Assembly (NCBI GenBank): GCA_001899635.1 | Contig: MKVQ01000025.1 | Coordinates: 49,719-113,718 of the forward strand | DNA: 64,000 bases | Direction: 5' to 3' | From: Myxococcales bacterium 68-20 | GTDB lineage: Bacteria > Myxococcota_A > Polyangia > Polyangiales > Polyangiaceae | Shown: positions 17,051 to 25,178 of the stretch, piece by piece | Position numbering within the stretch: the first letter of the stretch is position 1 | How the letters are laid out: each line of letters begins with the position of its first letter | Notes under the pieces: model-generated | Told to the model about the DNA's origin: nothing | Databases searched by the model: none | Seen by the model: the letters and a program-made list of their open reading frames with translations, nothing else | Translations under genes and position numbers: made by a program

Positions 17051-17524
17051 GTGGAAGTCTATCTCCTTCGCTCGTCGCTCGTGGTCGACGACTCGCCGTC
17101 CGTAACGGAAGGGCAGCGATTCCTCTCCCTCGAAGGCCGGCAGATCGTCCGCGCGCTCGGGAACAAGATCCGCCTCACGGAGGAGCCGAGCTTCGATCGC
17201 TTCATCACGAGCCCGCTCCCCGCGGCCGTGCAGACCGCCGAGCTCTTCGCCGATCGCACCGACTACGTCGGCGTGATCGAGACGCTCCCGCTCCTCACCG
17301 GTGAGGCGCCGCCCGCGGTGATCGCACCGCTGCTGCTGGCGCGCGGCGAGCGGATCGTCGTCGTCGCCGACGAGCCCGCGCTCGCGTCGCTCGGAGCGTT
17401 CCTCGTGGGGCGCCCGACGTTCCCGCCGGCGCTGCACTCACAGGTGTCGGTGATCAAGGACCGCCAGCCCGCCTGGTGTCTTCGTCCGGGCGAGCTCGGA
17501 CGCCAGCTCCTCCTCGTCGCATGA
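17051..17524 (+). CDS. Degenerate SixA-like histidine phosphatase (likely pseudoenzyme)
   Basis: A 157-aa protein starting with GTG at 17051 after a G-rich stretch. Size and layout match SixA-type phosphohistidine phosphatases: strand MEVYLLR, FLSLEGRQIVRALG, SPLPAAVQTAELF, and a C-terminal IVVVADEPALASLGAFLVG. The residues that do the chemistry are altered: RHG/RHA at the N-terminus is RSS, the Arg of SPLxRARQTA is Ala, and the GHEP histidine is Asp. It is therefore probably inactive and may bind phosphoproteins or has a new role. Its stop overlaps the start of the next gene (ATGATG), so the two are translationally coupled. Confidence 0.75.
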   Translation: MEVYLLRSSLVVDDSPSVTEGQRFLSLEGRQIVRALGNKIRLTEEPSFDRFITSPLPAAVQTAELFADRTDYVGVIETLPLLTGEAPPAVIAPLLLARGERIVVVADEPALASLGAFLVGRPTFPPALHSQVSVIKDRQPAWCLRPGELGRQLLLVA

Positions 17525-18864
17525 TGCGCGCACGCTCGCTCGCCGCCGCGCTTCTCGCCGCCGGCCTGCTCGCGAGCGGCTGCAAGCGCGACAACCCCGT
17601 GCCCGCACCTCCGCCGGCGCAACCGTCGCCACCGCCCGACCAGGTCCTCACCGGAGAGGCCGCGATGGGTGACTGGACGACCGACGCGCCGGGCGTCCGA
17701 CGCAAGATCACGCCGGCGGATCTTCCCCCGCCGTACGCGACGAAGTCGGCCGAGAACAGCGCTCGGCGCGCTCCGCGTCCCGACGGGGCGACTCCGCAGG
17801 TGCCGCCCGGGTTCCAGGTCACGCTGTTCGCGTCTGGCCTCCAGGAGCCACGGATGGTGCGGGTCGCTCCGAACGGCGACCTCTTCGTCACCGAGTCCGA
17901 ATCGAACCGCATCCGCGTGCTGCGCGACGCCGACGGCGACGGCAAGCCCGAGGTCGTGTCGATGTTCGCCGAAGGGCTCCGGCAGCCGTTCGGGATGGCC
18001 TTCCATCCGGCGACCGATCCGAAGTGGCTCTACGTCGCGAACACGGACTCGATCGTCCGCTTCCCGTACAGCACCGGCGATACGAAGGCGCGCGGCGCCC
18101 CGTCCGACGTCTACGACAAGGTCAGCGGCGGAGGACGCCTCCCCGGTGGCGGGCACTGGACGCGCGACATCGTGTTCTCACGGGACGGCTCGAAGCTGTT
18201 CGTCTCCGTCGGCTCGCGCTCGAACGTCTCCGACAACGAGGCCGAGGCGCGACGCGCGCGGATCTTCGAGCTCTCTCCCGACGGCACGAACGAGCGTGTC
18301 TACGCGTACGGGATCCGGAACCCGGTCGGTCTCGCCATCCACCCCGACACCGGCGAGCTCTGGACGTCGGCGAACGAACGCGACGAGCTCGGCGACAACC
18401 TCGTCCCGGACTACGTCACGAGCGTGAAGGACGGCGGCTTCTACGGCTGGCCGTGGTTCTACATCGGCCCGAACGAGGATCCACGTCACGCCGGCAAGCA
18501 TCCCGAGCTGCGCGACAAGGTCATCGTGCCCGACGTCCTCATCCAGTCGCACTCCGCGTCGCTGGGGATGACGTTCTACACGGGCCAGCAGTTCCCCGAG
18601 GCGTACCGGGGCTCCGCGTTCGCCGCCCAGCACGGATCGTGGAACCGGACGCGGCGCACGGGGTACAAGGTCATTCACGTCCCGCTGAAGGACGGCCGGG
18701 CCACCGGCGAGTACGTCGACTTCATGACCGGCTTCGTCACGCCGGCCGGCAACGTCTGGGGTCGACCGGTCGCCGTGGCGGAGGGGCGCGACGGCTCGCT
18801 CTTCGTGACCGACGACATGGGCGGGTGCGTCTGGCGCGTGACCTACTCGGCGCACGGCCACTAG
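17521..18864 (+). CDS. PQQ-dependent sorbosone/glucose dehydrogenase-like lipoprotein
   Basis: A 447-aa protein from the ATG at 17521, overlapping the upstream stop codon. Lipoprotein signal peptide (AAGLLASGC) and a Pro-rich linker lead to a six-bladed propeller (about 105-445) with family motifs: GLQEPRMVRVAPNGDLFVTE, RDIVFSRDGSKLFVSVGSRS, YGIRNPVGLAIHPDTGELW and SLGMTFYTGQQFP. The family oxidises sugars or sugar aldehydes with PQQ in the periplasm and passes electrons to the respiratory chain. No PQQ-biosynthesis gene or cytochrome partner is present in the window, so cofactor use here is unproven. Confidence 0.85.
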   Translation: MMRARSLAAALLAAGLLASGCKRDNPVPAPPPAQPSPPPDQVLTGEAAMGDWTTDAPGVRRKITPADLPPPYATKSAENSARRAPRPDGATPQVPPGFQVTLFASGLQEPRMVRVAPNGDLFVTESESNRIRVLRDADGDGKPEVVSMFAEGLRQPFGMAFHPATDPKWLYVANTDSIVRFPYSTGDTKARGAPSDVYDKVSGGGRLPGGGHWTRDIVFSRDGSKLFVSVGSRSNVSDNEAEARRARIFELSPDGTNERVYAYGIRNPVGLAIHPDTGELWTSANERDELGDNLVPDYVTSVKDGGFYGWPWFYIGPNEDPRHAGKHPELRDKVIVPDVLIQSHSASLGMTFYTGQQFPEAYRGSAFAAQHGSWNRTRRTGYKVIHVPLKDGRATGEYVDFMTGFVTPAGNVWGRPVAVAEGRDGSLFVTDDMGGCVWRVTYSAHGH

Positions 18865-18900
18865 CGCAGCGCGCTCGATGCGGGCCGCCGCTGCGGCCGG

Positions 18901-18962
18901 TCGGGGCACGTGGGACGTTGGGGCATCTCCCCCGCAGAAGAAAAGACGCCCCGAGCCATTTT
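18901..18962 (+). terminator. Possible terminator after the sorbosone-dehydrogenase-like gene
   Basis: TCGGGGC (18901-18907) can pair with GCCCCGA (18948-18954); an inner GGGG/CCCC stem lies near 18920-18933. ATTTTT follows at 18957-18962. The loop is long, so the fold is uncertain, but its place 37 bp after the stop and the T-run fit a terminator. Confidence 0.42.
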
Positions 18963-18990
18963 TCCGTGATGAGAAATGCGGTGACGCGGG

Positions 18991-20418
18991 ATGTCCCCAT
19001 CTGGAGGCATGGCTTTCGTGGAACACGCAGAGACGCTAGAACTCGACTGTAAGCGAGTGGACCGCGTACCGGAGCGGGGTGGATCCCCGGCGAACGCTCG
19101 GATCGAGCTCATCGCCATCATCGAAGGCCGAGCCTCGGTCCATCGTCTGCCTGCGCGTGGTACGGTCGTGCTTGGTCGCGGCGGGAGCGCCGACCTCGAC
19201 CTCGACCATGCCTCCGTCTCGCGACGGCACGCCCGTCTGCACCTCGGCGACGCGGTGAGCGTCGAGGACCTGGGCAGCGCGAACGGCACGCGCCTGCTCG
19301 TGACCCGGCTCGACGCCCTGAACACCGCACAGACGATCGACCAGCGGCTCCTGCCGAACGTGAGCGTCGCCGTCGCGAAGACAGCGGCGATCCATCTCGG
19401 CTCCGTGGTCGTGCTCGTTCGTCAACTGACGGACGACGCTCCGCTCGCCACGCCCCCCGATGGGATGGTCTTTGCTTCCCCGGCGATGAAGAAGCTCGTC
19501 GACCTGATCGAGCGCATCGCCGTCTCTCCGCTGAGCGTGCTCCTCGTCGGCGAGACGGGGGCCGGCAAGGACGTCGTCGCCCGGGCGATCCACGCCCGCT
19601 CGCCGAGGGTCGGCGGTCCGTTCGTCGCGGTCAACTGCGCGGCGCTGCCCGAGCAGCTCATCGAGGCAGAGCTCTTCGGCCACGACCGCGGCGCCTTCAC
19701 CGGCGCGACGATCGCCAAACCGGGCCTCCTCGAGACCGCGTCGAGCGGCACGGCGTTCCTCGACGAGATCGGCGAGCTCCCCCTCGCCCATCAAGGCAAG
19801 CTCCTCCGCGTGCTCGAAGCCGGCGAGGTACAGCGCGTCGGAGCGCTGAAGCCGCGACCAATCGACGTTCGTTTCGTCGCCGCGACCAACCGCGATCTCG
19901 CACGCGAGGTCGAGCGCGGCACCTTCCGCCGCGACCTGTTCTTCCGCCTCGCAGGGATGACGCTCACGATCCCGCCCCTGCGCGAGCGCCGCGAGGACAT
20001 CGCCCCGCTGGCCCATCACTTCGCGGTGCGCGCGGCAAAGGCGGTCTCTCGCCCGACACCGGCACTGTCGCCCGAGGTGCTCGCGGTCCTGGAGCGGCAC
20101 TCGTTCCCCGGTAACGTCCGCGAGCTCAAGAACGTGATCGAGCGCGCGGTCGCCCTCGCCGGCCCGTCCGCGATCGCTCCGGAGCACCTCTATCTCGAGC
20201 CTGCAACGACCGCCGCCACCGTCATGGGCGGGACCTCGGGGATCGGCTTCGTCGACCCGCGTGGATCGGACGACGAACGGAGCCGGATCGTCGAGGCCCT
20301 CGCGCAGTGCGCCGGGAACCAGACCCGCGCCGCGGAGCTCCTCGGCATCTCGCGTCGAACGCTCGTCAATCGCCTCGGTGAGTACGGGATCGCACGACCA
20401 CTCCGTGAACGAAGATAG
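18991..20418 (+). CDS. FHA domain-containing sigma-54-dependent transcriptional activator
   Basis: A 475-aa protein. The ATG at 18991 has GGTGA six bases upstream; the ATG at 19009 has a GGAGG only one base away, too close to work. The N-terminal FHA domain (about 35-145) keeps the phospho-Thr-binding residues: LGRGGSADL, SVSRRHARL and SANGTRL. The AAA+ domain (about 160-395) has Walker A GETGAGKD, the sigma-54-contact loop GAFTGAT, Walker B AFLDEIGEL and arginine-finger region FRRDLFFRL. The C-terminal Fis-type HTH is NQTRAAELLGISRRTLVNRL. It activates sigma-54 promoters, here under control of a phosphorylated partner rather than a receiver domain. The kinase gene follows after 6 bp, which makes it the likely partner. 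Confidence 0.95.
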   Translation: MSPSGGMAFVEHAETLELDCKRVDRVPERGGSPANARIELIAIIEGRASVHRLPARGTVVLGRGGSADLDLDHASVSRRHARLHLGDAVSVEDLGSANGTRLLVTRLDALNTAQTIDQRLLPNVSVAVAKTAAIHLGSVVVLVRQLTDDAPLATPPDGMVFASPAMKKLVDLIERIAVSPLSVLLVGETGAGKDVVARAIHARSPRVGGPFVAVNCAALPEQLIEAELFGHDRGAFTGATIAKPGLLETASSGTAFLDEIGELPLAHQGKLLRVLEAGEVQRVGALKPRPIDVRFVAATNRDLAREVERGTFRRDLFFRLAGMTLTIPPLRERREDIAPLAHHFAVRAAKAVSRPTPALSPEVLAVLERHSFPGNVRELKNVIERAVALAGPSAIAPEHLYLEPATTAATVMGGTSGIGFVDPRGSDDERSRIVEALAQCAGNQTRAAELLGISRRTLVNRLGEYGIARPLRERR

Positions 20419-20424
20419 GACTCG

Positions 20425-22080
20425 ATGGCAAGAGGCAGCGAGTCCCGACCGCCTACCGCACCGACCGTCCGCGCGGAGCCGAGCGACAAGAGCCCCTCGG
20501 CGGGCTCCGGCTCGACCCCGGGCTCCGGCTCGAACGGACGCCGGCGCGGTACCGGTCCAGGGACGCGCCGACTTGCCGATCCGGAGGAGCGTCGCTTCGT
20601 CCGGCGCGCGATGGCGCTCGGCGCGTTCGTCTGGCCCGCGTTCTTCCTCGTCGATCTCTATCTCTCGCTCGTCGTGTACCCAGGCGCGCCGATCGCGCTC
20701 TACGCCGTCTTCCGGGTGTGCGGCGAGCTCGCGATCTTCGCCTGCTACCGCGAGAGCCAACGGAAGGACGTCTCGAGCCGGCGGCTCAAGGCCACGAACG
20801 CGCTCGTCTGCACGTTCTGCTCGGTCCTGATCTCGATCATGGCGCTCCGCCTCGGCGGCCTCACGAGCCCGTACATCCACGGCCTCTCGCTCGTCATCTT
20901 CGTCGAGGCCCTCGCCGTCCCGGCGCCCTGGCGCGACACCGTCTGGTATGCCGCGCCGTCCGTTGCGAGCTTCCCGGTCATCGTCCTGATCGCTTCGTTC
21001 TTCGATCCGGAGCTGGCGAGCGCGCTGCGTGACAGTCATCAGATTGCAGAGCTCGGCGCCCACTACGCGCTCTTGCTCGCCTCGGCGACGATCGCCGCAG
21101 CGAGCGGACAGGCGGGCTGGAACGCGCGTATGCAGCTCCGCAAGGCCCGCCAGCTCGGTCGCTACCGTCTCGAGGCGCGCATCGGCGAAGGAGGCATGAA
21201 CGAGGTCTGGCTCGCGTGGGACGAGTCGCTGAAGCGCAACGTGGCCCTCAAGCTGCTCCGGTCGAGCGCGGAGCACGACGACCGCGCGATCGCGCGCTTC
21301 GAGCGCGAGGCGCTCGCGCTCAGCCGCCTGACGTCGCCGCATACGGTACGGGTCTTCGACTTCGGCGCCAGCGACGACGGCATCTCGTACATCGCGATGG
21401 AGTACCTGCCGGGCGCGGATCTCCAGCAGCTCGTGCGCGAGAGCGGTCCGATGCCTCCCGAGCGCGCGATCGCGCTCGCAATCCAGGTGTGTCGCTCGCT
21501 CGCGGAGGCGCACGCGGCCGGCATCGTCCATCGCGACATCAAGCCCGCAAACCTCTTTGCGACTCGCCTCGGCGATCAGCACGACGTCCTCAAGGTCCTC
21601 GACTTCGGGATCGCCCGCCTCGTGTCCGACGCCACCCGCACGCAGAGCGTCCGCGGAACGCCTGCGTACATGGCGCCGGAATGCTGGATCGACGGCGAGG
21701 CGGACGCGCGGAGCGACATCTATGCGCTCGGCGCGACGCTGTACTGGCTCCTCTGCGGACAGCCTCCGTTCGAGAGCGTCGACGCGACTCGCCTGCTTCG
21801 CGCTCACATGCTCGAGGCCCCCGAAGCCCCGAGCGTGAGGCGCGGCGAACCGCTGCCAGCGTCTCTCGACGACCTCGTCCTCCGCTGCCTCGCGAAGTCT
21901 CCCGACGAGCGCATCGCCAGCGCCGAGGCGCTCGAGACCGCGCTCGCTGCGTGTGCGAACGAGCTCGCGAGGGCATGGACCAACGAGGACGCGCGAGCGT
22001 TCTGGCTCGGGAGAGACCGAGAGAAGGACGAGGAGCGCATGAGCCTCGTCGCATCGTCGGGACCGATCGGAAGGGCGTGA
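20425..22080 (+). CDS. Six-TM receptor-type Ser/Thr protein kinase
   Basis: A 551-aa protein. A Ser/Gly/Arg-rich N-terminal tail (about 1-55) precedes six hydrophobic helices (about 63-230). The kinase domain follows (about 245-500): GEGGMNEVWLA, VALKLL, HRDIKPANLF, DFGIARLV and GTPAYMAPECW, with all catalytic residues present. This layout, membrane domain first and kinase at the C-terminus, differs from the other three kinases in the window and suggests a multi-pass sensor. It lies 6 bp after the FHA-sigma54 activator; phosphorylation of that activator and recognition by its FHA domain is the obvious model, but it is inferred. A strong hairpin ends the unit at 22097-22125. Confidence 0.93.
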   Translation: MARGSESRPPTAPTVRAEPSDKSPSAGSGSTPGSGSNGRRRGTGPGTRRLADPEERRFVRRAMALGAFVWPAFFLVDLYLSLVVYPGAPIALYAVFRVCGELAIFACYRESQRKDVSSRRLKATNALVCTFCSVLISIMALRLGGLTSPYIHGLSLVIFVEALAVPAPWRDTVWYAAPSVASFPVIVLIASFFDPELASALRDSHQIAELGAHYALLLASATIAAASGQAGWNARMQLRKARQLGRYRLEARIGEGGMNEVWLAWDESLKRNVALKLLRSSAEHDDRAIARFEREALALSRLTSPHTVRVFDFGASDDGISYIAMEYLPGADLQQLVRESGPMPPERAIALAIQVCRSLAEAHAAGIVHRDIKPANLFATRLGDQHDVLKVLDFGIARLVSDATRTQSVRGTPAYMAPECWIDGEADARSDIYALGATLYWLLCGQPPFESVDATRLLRAHMLEAPEAPSVRRGEPLPASLDDLVLRCLAKSPDERIASAEALETALAACANELARAWTNEDARAFWLGRDREKDEERMSLVASSGPIGRA

Positions 22081-22096
22081 CCGCCGCGCTCCCCTT

Positions 22097-22125
22097 GCGT
22101 TCGAGGGGCTCTGCTCCTCGAACGC
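22097..22125. terminator. Bidirectional terminator hairpin
   Basis: GCGTTCGAGG (22097-22106) and CCTCGAACGC (22116-22125) form a perfect 10-bp stem with a nine-base loop. It sits between the convergent ends of the kinase gene (22080) and the lipoprotein gene (22199). Confidence 0.75.
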
Positions 22126-22198
22126 CCCGGCACGCGCGCGGTGGCTGTCCGCTTCGTCGGCCCTCATCGGGCTGCTCCCGTTCCAGTCCACCATCGAC

Positions 22199-23587
22199 TC
22201 AGAGCGATGGGAGGATCGCCATTCGGGCCCAGGTCATGTCGGTGCCGGCAGTGCACGCCGGCTTCGTCTTGTCCGGGTTCGACCAGCCTCCGCTGATGTC
22301 TCGGGCCTGGTAGCCGACACGCGGCTGGCCCGAGGGCGTCAGCGCGATGGACGGATCGTGGAGGAACCACGCGCCGACGGTGCAGTTGGGCTCGAGGAAG
22401 ATCGTGTCGGGCGGCATCTCGTCGCCCTTCTCGACGACGGAGAGCTCCCACTTGGAATCCGCGGTGACGCAGCTGGGGGAGTCGCAGTAGGTGACGCCGA
22501 TGTTGTAGTTGAGCGCGAAAGCGATCCGCGGATGGTCGTTCTGATCGAGCGCGAGGTCGAAGCCCGAGCTGATGGATTCGCTGTCGCTCACGATGATTGC
22601 GCCCCAGGGGTCGCCCTCGGTGCATCGCTCGTTGCACTCGAGGTACGCGATCTTCTTCGCGCCTGCGTCGTCCTTCGCGAGAAAGAGGATCCGCGGCTGT
22701 CCCTCCTTGGTGAGGGCGAGCGAGATCTGCGGCTTGATCGAGATCGCCTCCGTCTCACTCTCGAAGGCCGTACCGAATGCCGGGCCCGTCCAGCTCTCGG
22801 GCTTGTCGCAATCGGCGGCGCAGAACTGATACGCCCCCATGACCTGACTCGAGCCGTCCTCGCCGGAGAGCCGCGCGATCGTCGCAACATGGGCCCTTCC
22901 CTCCGCGTCGAAGCGGAGCGTCGATTGATGGAAGATGTCGGTGCCGATGACGCTCGCCTTCCAGCTCGCGGGCTTGTTGCAGTTCGCGTCGCACGCGACC
23001 CACTCCGTCTTTGGCTCCTTCTGGCCGATGCCGAGGTAAGCGACGTAGGTGTGCATCAAGAAGCGCGGTCGCCCCTCGGGATCGAGCGCGAAGGCCTCAC
23101 CGCTCACCTCCTTGTCGCTGCCGTGATCGATGATGACCGACGTCGTCCATCCGTCCGGCGTCGTGCAGTCACCCGAGCACGAGCCGTAGTACACCTTCGA
23201 GTAGGCGGAGAAGAGGACATGCGGATTGCCGCTCTTGTCGAGCGCGAGCATCGCGTTGGCCACTGTGCTGCCTTCGGTGTCGAAGCGGACGACCTTCACC
23301 GCATCGCTGCCGGCGCAGTCCGCAGGGCAATACGCGTAGTACGCGCCGCCGCCGGCGTATGCAGGATACACCGAGTGGATGCCGCCGCTCTCGTCGACCT
23401 CCACCGTCGGCGCGCTGGTGTTGTCCACCTCTGCACCGGTGGGGAGAAAGAAGCGCGCCGCCGGCGCATTGGAGTGACCGCCAGACAGTTTGTCCTTCCC
23501 GTTGCCGGTGCCGCTGGTGTTGGTGGTGCAGGCCGCGAGAGCGAGGCCGAGAAGCGCGAGCGAGGTGAGACCGACTGAGCGAACCAC
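22199..23587 (-). CDS. Propeller-like lipoprotein with repeated Cys pairs
   Basis: A 462-aa protein. The GTG at 23587 is preferred because GGAGG lies five bases upstream and it begins a proper lipoprotein signal peptide (SVGLTSLALLGLALAAC); longer in-frame starts would bury this. The mature protein has about seven blades marked by D/T-x-x-G-x-P-R/H (DESGGIH, DKSGNPHVLF, DPEGRPRFLM, DAEGRAHVAT, TKEGQPRILF, DQNDHPRIAF, TPSGQPRVGY). Six of these are followed by an aromatic and a close Cys pair (YCPADC, SCSGDC, ACDANC, FCAADC, ECNERC, YCDSPSC). A disulfide-stapled beta-propeller at the cell surface is expected. The function is unknown. Confidence 0.83.
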   Translation of the reverse strand: MVRSVGLTSLALLGLALAACTTNTSGTGNGKDKLSGGHSNAPAARFFLPTGAEVDNTSAPTVEVDESGGIHSVYPAYAGGGAYYAYCPADCAGSDAVKVVRFDTEGSTVANAMLALDKSGNPHVLFSAYSKVYYGSCSGDCTTPDGWTTSVIIDHGSDKEVSGEAFALDPEGRPRFLMHTYVAYLGIGQKEPKTEWVACDANCNKPASWKASVIGTDIFHQSTLRFDAEGRAHVATIARLSGEDGSSQVMGAYQFCAADCDKPESWTGPAFGTAFESETEAISIKPQISLALTKEGQPRILFLAKDDAGAKKIAYLECNERCTEGDPWGAIIVSDSESISSGFDLALDQNDHPRIAFALNYNIGVTYCDSPSCVTADSKWELSVVEKGDEMPPDTIFLEPNCTVGAWFLHDPSIALTPSGQPRVGYQARDISGGWSNPDKTKPACTAGTDMTWARMAILPSL

Positions 23588-23699
23588 GAGTCCTCCGAGG
23601 GATAAGAGCGCCGCTTCACGCGACGCGAGAGGACTCCTTCGCAACGCACGTGCCGCCGCGGCTACCGCGGAAAACGCGGGAGATCGGAGGACCGACCGG

Positions 23700-23746
23700 T
23701 GCGCAATGCGCAGCCTGCGCATGGCTCGTGCTGCGCAGTCTGCGCA
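23700..23746. promoter_or_regulatory. Cluster of five TGCGCA palindromes
   Basis: TGCGCA occurs at 23700, 23707, 23716, 23732 and 23741, three of them extended as TGCGCAG. Spacings are 7, 9, 16 and 9 bases. The cluster lies 113-159 bp upstream of the lipoprotein start (23587) and 59 bp past the end of the desaturase gene, so it is a candidate multi-site operator for the lipoprotein gene. Confidence 0.45.
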
Positions 23747-23804
23747 GTGCGACCGTGCGCTCCCGCGGTCGACGCAGTCCTACTCCCGATGCTCCGTCGT
23801 TTGG

Positions 23805-24617
23805 TCAGCGCGCTCGCACGAAGAGCGCCCTCGCCTTGCCGACGAACGACTTCTCGCGCCTCACGTCCTCGAGAAGAGCGACGAACGGAGCGACATTCGC
23901 TGCAAGCGGCTCCTGCGGTGCCTTCTCACCGACGACGCCGAAGGTGGGCTCGGTCCCATAGGGGGCAAACGTTCCGAAGACGCGGTCGAAGACCAGGAGG
24001 ACGCCGCCGAAGTTCTTGTCGATGTAGATGGGCTCGGCGCCGTGATGCACGCGATGAAAGACCGGCGCGTTGAAGAACCTCCCCGGCCCGAGCGTGAGCT
24101 TGGTGCGCGCGTGGAGCGTGAAGAGGATGGTCGCGTGCACCGTGACGACGGCGGCGTAGGTCGTGGCGCTGACCCCCGCCAGAACCAGGACCGAGTGGAA
24201 GAAGAGCGTCGAGATCGAGCTCAGAGCGCCGACGCGAAACGAGACCGAGAGGTTGTAATCCCGTGACTGGTGGTGCACGGCATGAATCGCCCAGAGCAAG
24301 GGGACCGCATGTTCGAGGCGATGCTGCACGTAGTAGACGAAGTCGAGCAGTACGAACGCGAGGACGTAGGCGAGCGGCTCGTGCGGGAGCTTCCAAGGAA
24401 CGAGCGCTGCGAGCCCCGCGAAAGCGGCAATGAGCGTTCCTCTCAGGAGCAGCTGCGTCACGAGGAAGATGGCGCCGACCCCCGCGTTCGAGAGCGTCTG
24501 TCGGATGCTCCCCGTGCCGCGCAACCAGGCCCGCACGTCGCGCGAGGCCAGGAGCGCGGCGGCGGTCGGCAAGACGAGGAACGAAGCGACGATCGCAACG
24601 GAGGGGAGATGAGACAC
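23805..24617 (-). CDS. Sterol desaturase / fatty acid hydroxylase family membrane enzyme
   Basis: A 270-aa integral membrane protein. It has the family's histidine clusters for a di-iron centre: QHRLEH (about 97-102), HAVHHQS (about 112-118) and HRVHH (about 188-192), between four or five hydrophobic helices. Enzymes of this family hydroxylate or desaturate sterols, fatty acids or carotenoids with oxygen. The window also encodes squalene synthase far downstream (62945), and some myxobacteria make sterols, but there is no direct link between the two genes. No redox partner is adjacent. Confidence 0.9.
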   Translation of the reverse strand: MSHLPSVAIVASFLVLPTAAALLASRDVRAWLRGTGSIRQTLSNAGVGAIFLVTQLLLRGTLIAAFAGLAALVPWKLPHEPLAYVLAFVLLDFVYYVQHRLEHAVPLLWAIHAVHHQSRDYNLSVSFRVGALSSISTLFFHSVLVLAGVSATTYAAVVTVHATILFTLHARTKLTLGPGRFFNAPVFHRVHHGAEPIYIDKNFGGVLLVFDRVFGTFAPYGTEPTFGVVGEKAPQEPLAANVAPFVALLEDVRREKSFVGKARALFVRAR

Positions 24618-24761
24618 GAGCGGTTCAAGGATCGTAGCGAGCGAGAAGGATGGCGTCGCGCCCCATGGCGTGGCGCGAGACGAACCGTGCGTGCCGGCTC
24701 GGCCTGTCGCCCGGTCGCGCCCTGGCCGGGAGGTGCAATCGATGATGCCCGCCAGCGGGGG

Positions 24762-25178
24762 TCAGGGCTGCCCTTCGCGTCGGGGCGGGCGTCCACGCTT
24801 GCAATAACGGCCTACCGCCGAGAGAAGCGTATCGAGCTCGACGGGCTTCTCCAGCAGGCCGGCCACGCCGGCGGGGGCTGCCCTGGCAGCGGCGTTGCCG
24901 GCGCCGGTGATGATGACGACCGGGACCGATGCGAGCTCGGGGTCACGCGTCTGCTCGGCCCGGAACTCCCAGCCGTTCATCACCGGCATCATCAGATCGA
25001 GGAGGATCAAGCCAGGCTTCGCCTTCCCGCGCAGAGAGGCGAGCGCGTCGGCGCCGTTGGCAGCCGTGGCGACCCGGTAGCCGGCGTTCTCCAGAACGAA
25101 GCGCGTGACCTCGAGGATGTCGGGGTCGTCGTCGATGACGAGGACGCTCGGCGCACTCGAGGAAATACCTTCGTTCAC
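24762..25178 (-). CDS. Single-domain response regulator (CheY-like receiver)
   Basis: A 138-aa protein starting with GTG at 25178, which overlaps the histidine-kinase stop (GTGA). GGAGG lies about ten bases upstream. The receiver has the acidic pair VIDDDPD, phospho-acceptor Asp in LLDLMMPVMNGW, Thr in VIITGAG and Lys in LLEKPVE. There is no output domain, so it signals by protein contact, by phosphotransfer, or back on the kinase. The partner kinase is the overlapping upstream gene. Confidence 0.93.
   Translation of the reverse strand: MNEGISSSAPSVLVIDDDPDILEVTRFVLENAGYRVATAANGADALASLRGKAKPGLILLDLMMPVMNGWEFRAEQTRDPELASVPVVIITGAGNAAARAAPAGVAGLLEKPVELDTLLSAVGRYCKRGRPPRREGQP

Noticed and set aside
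19036..22194. A 1052-codon open frame on the minus strand
   Set aside because: Antisense to the FHA-sigma54 activator and six-TM kinase, which have complete conserved motifs.
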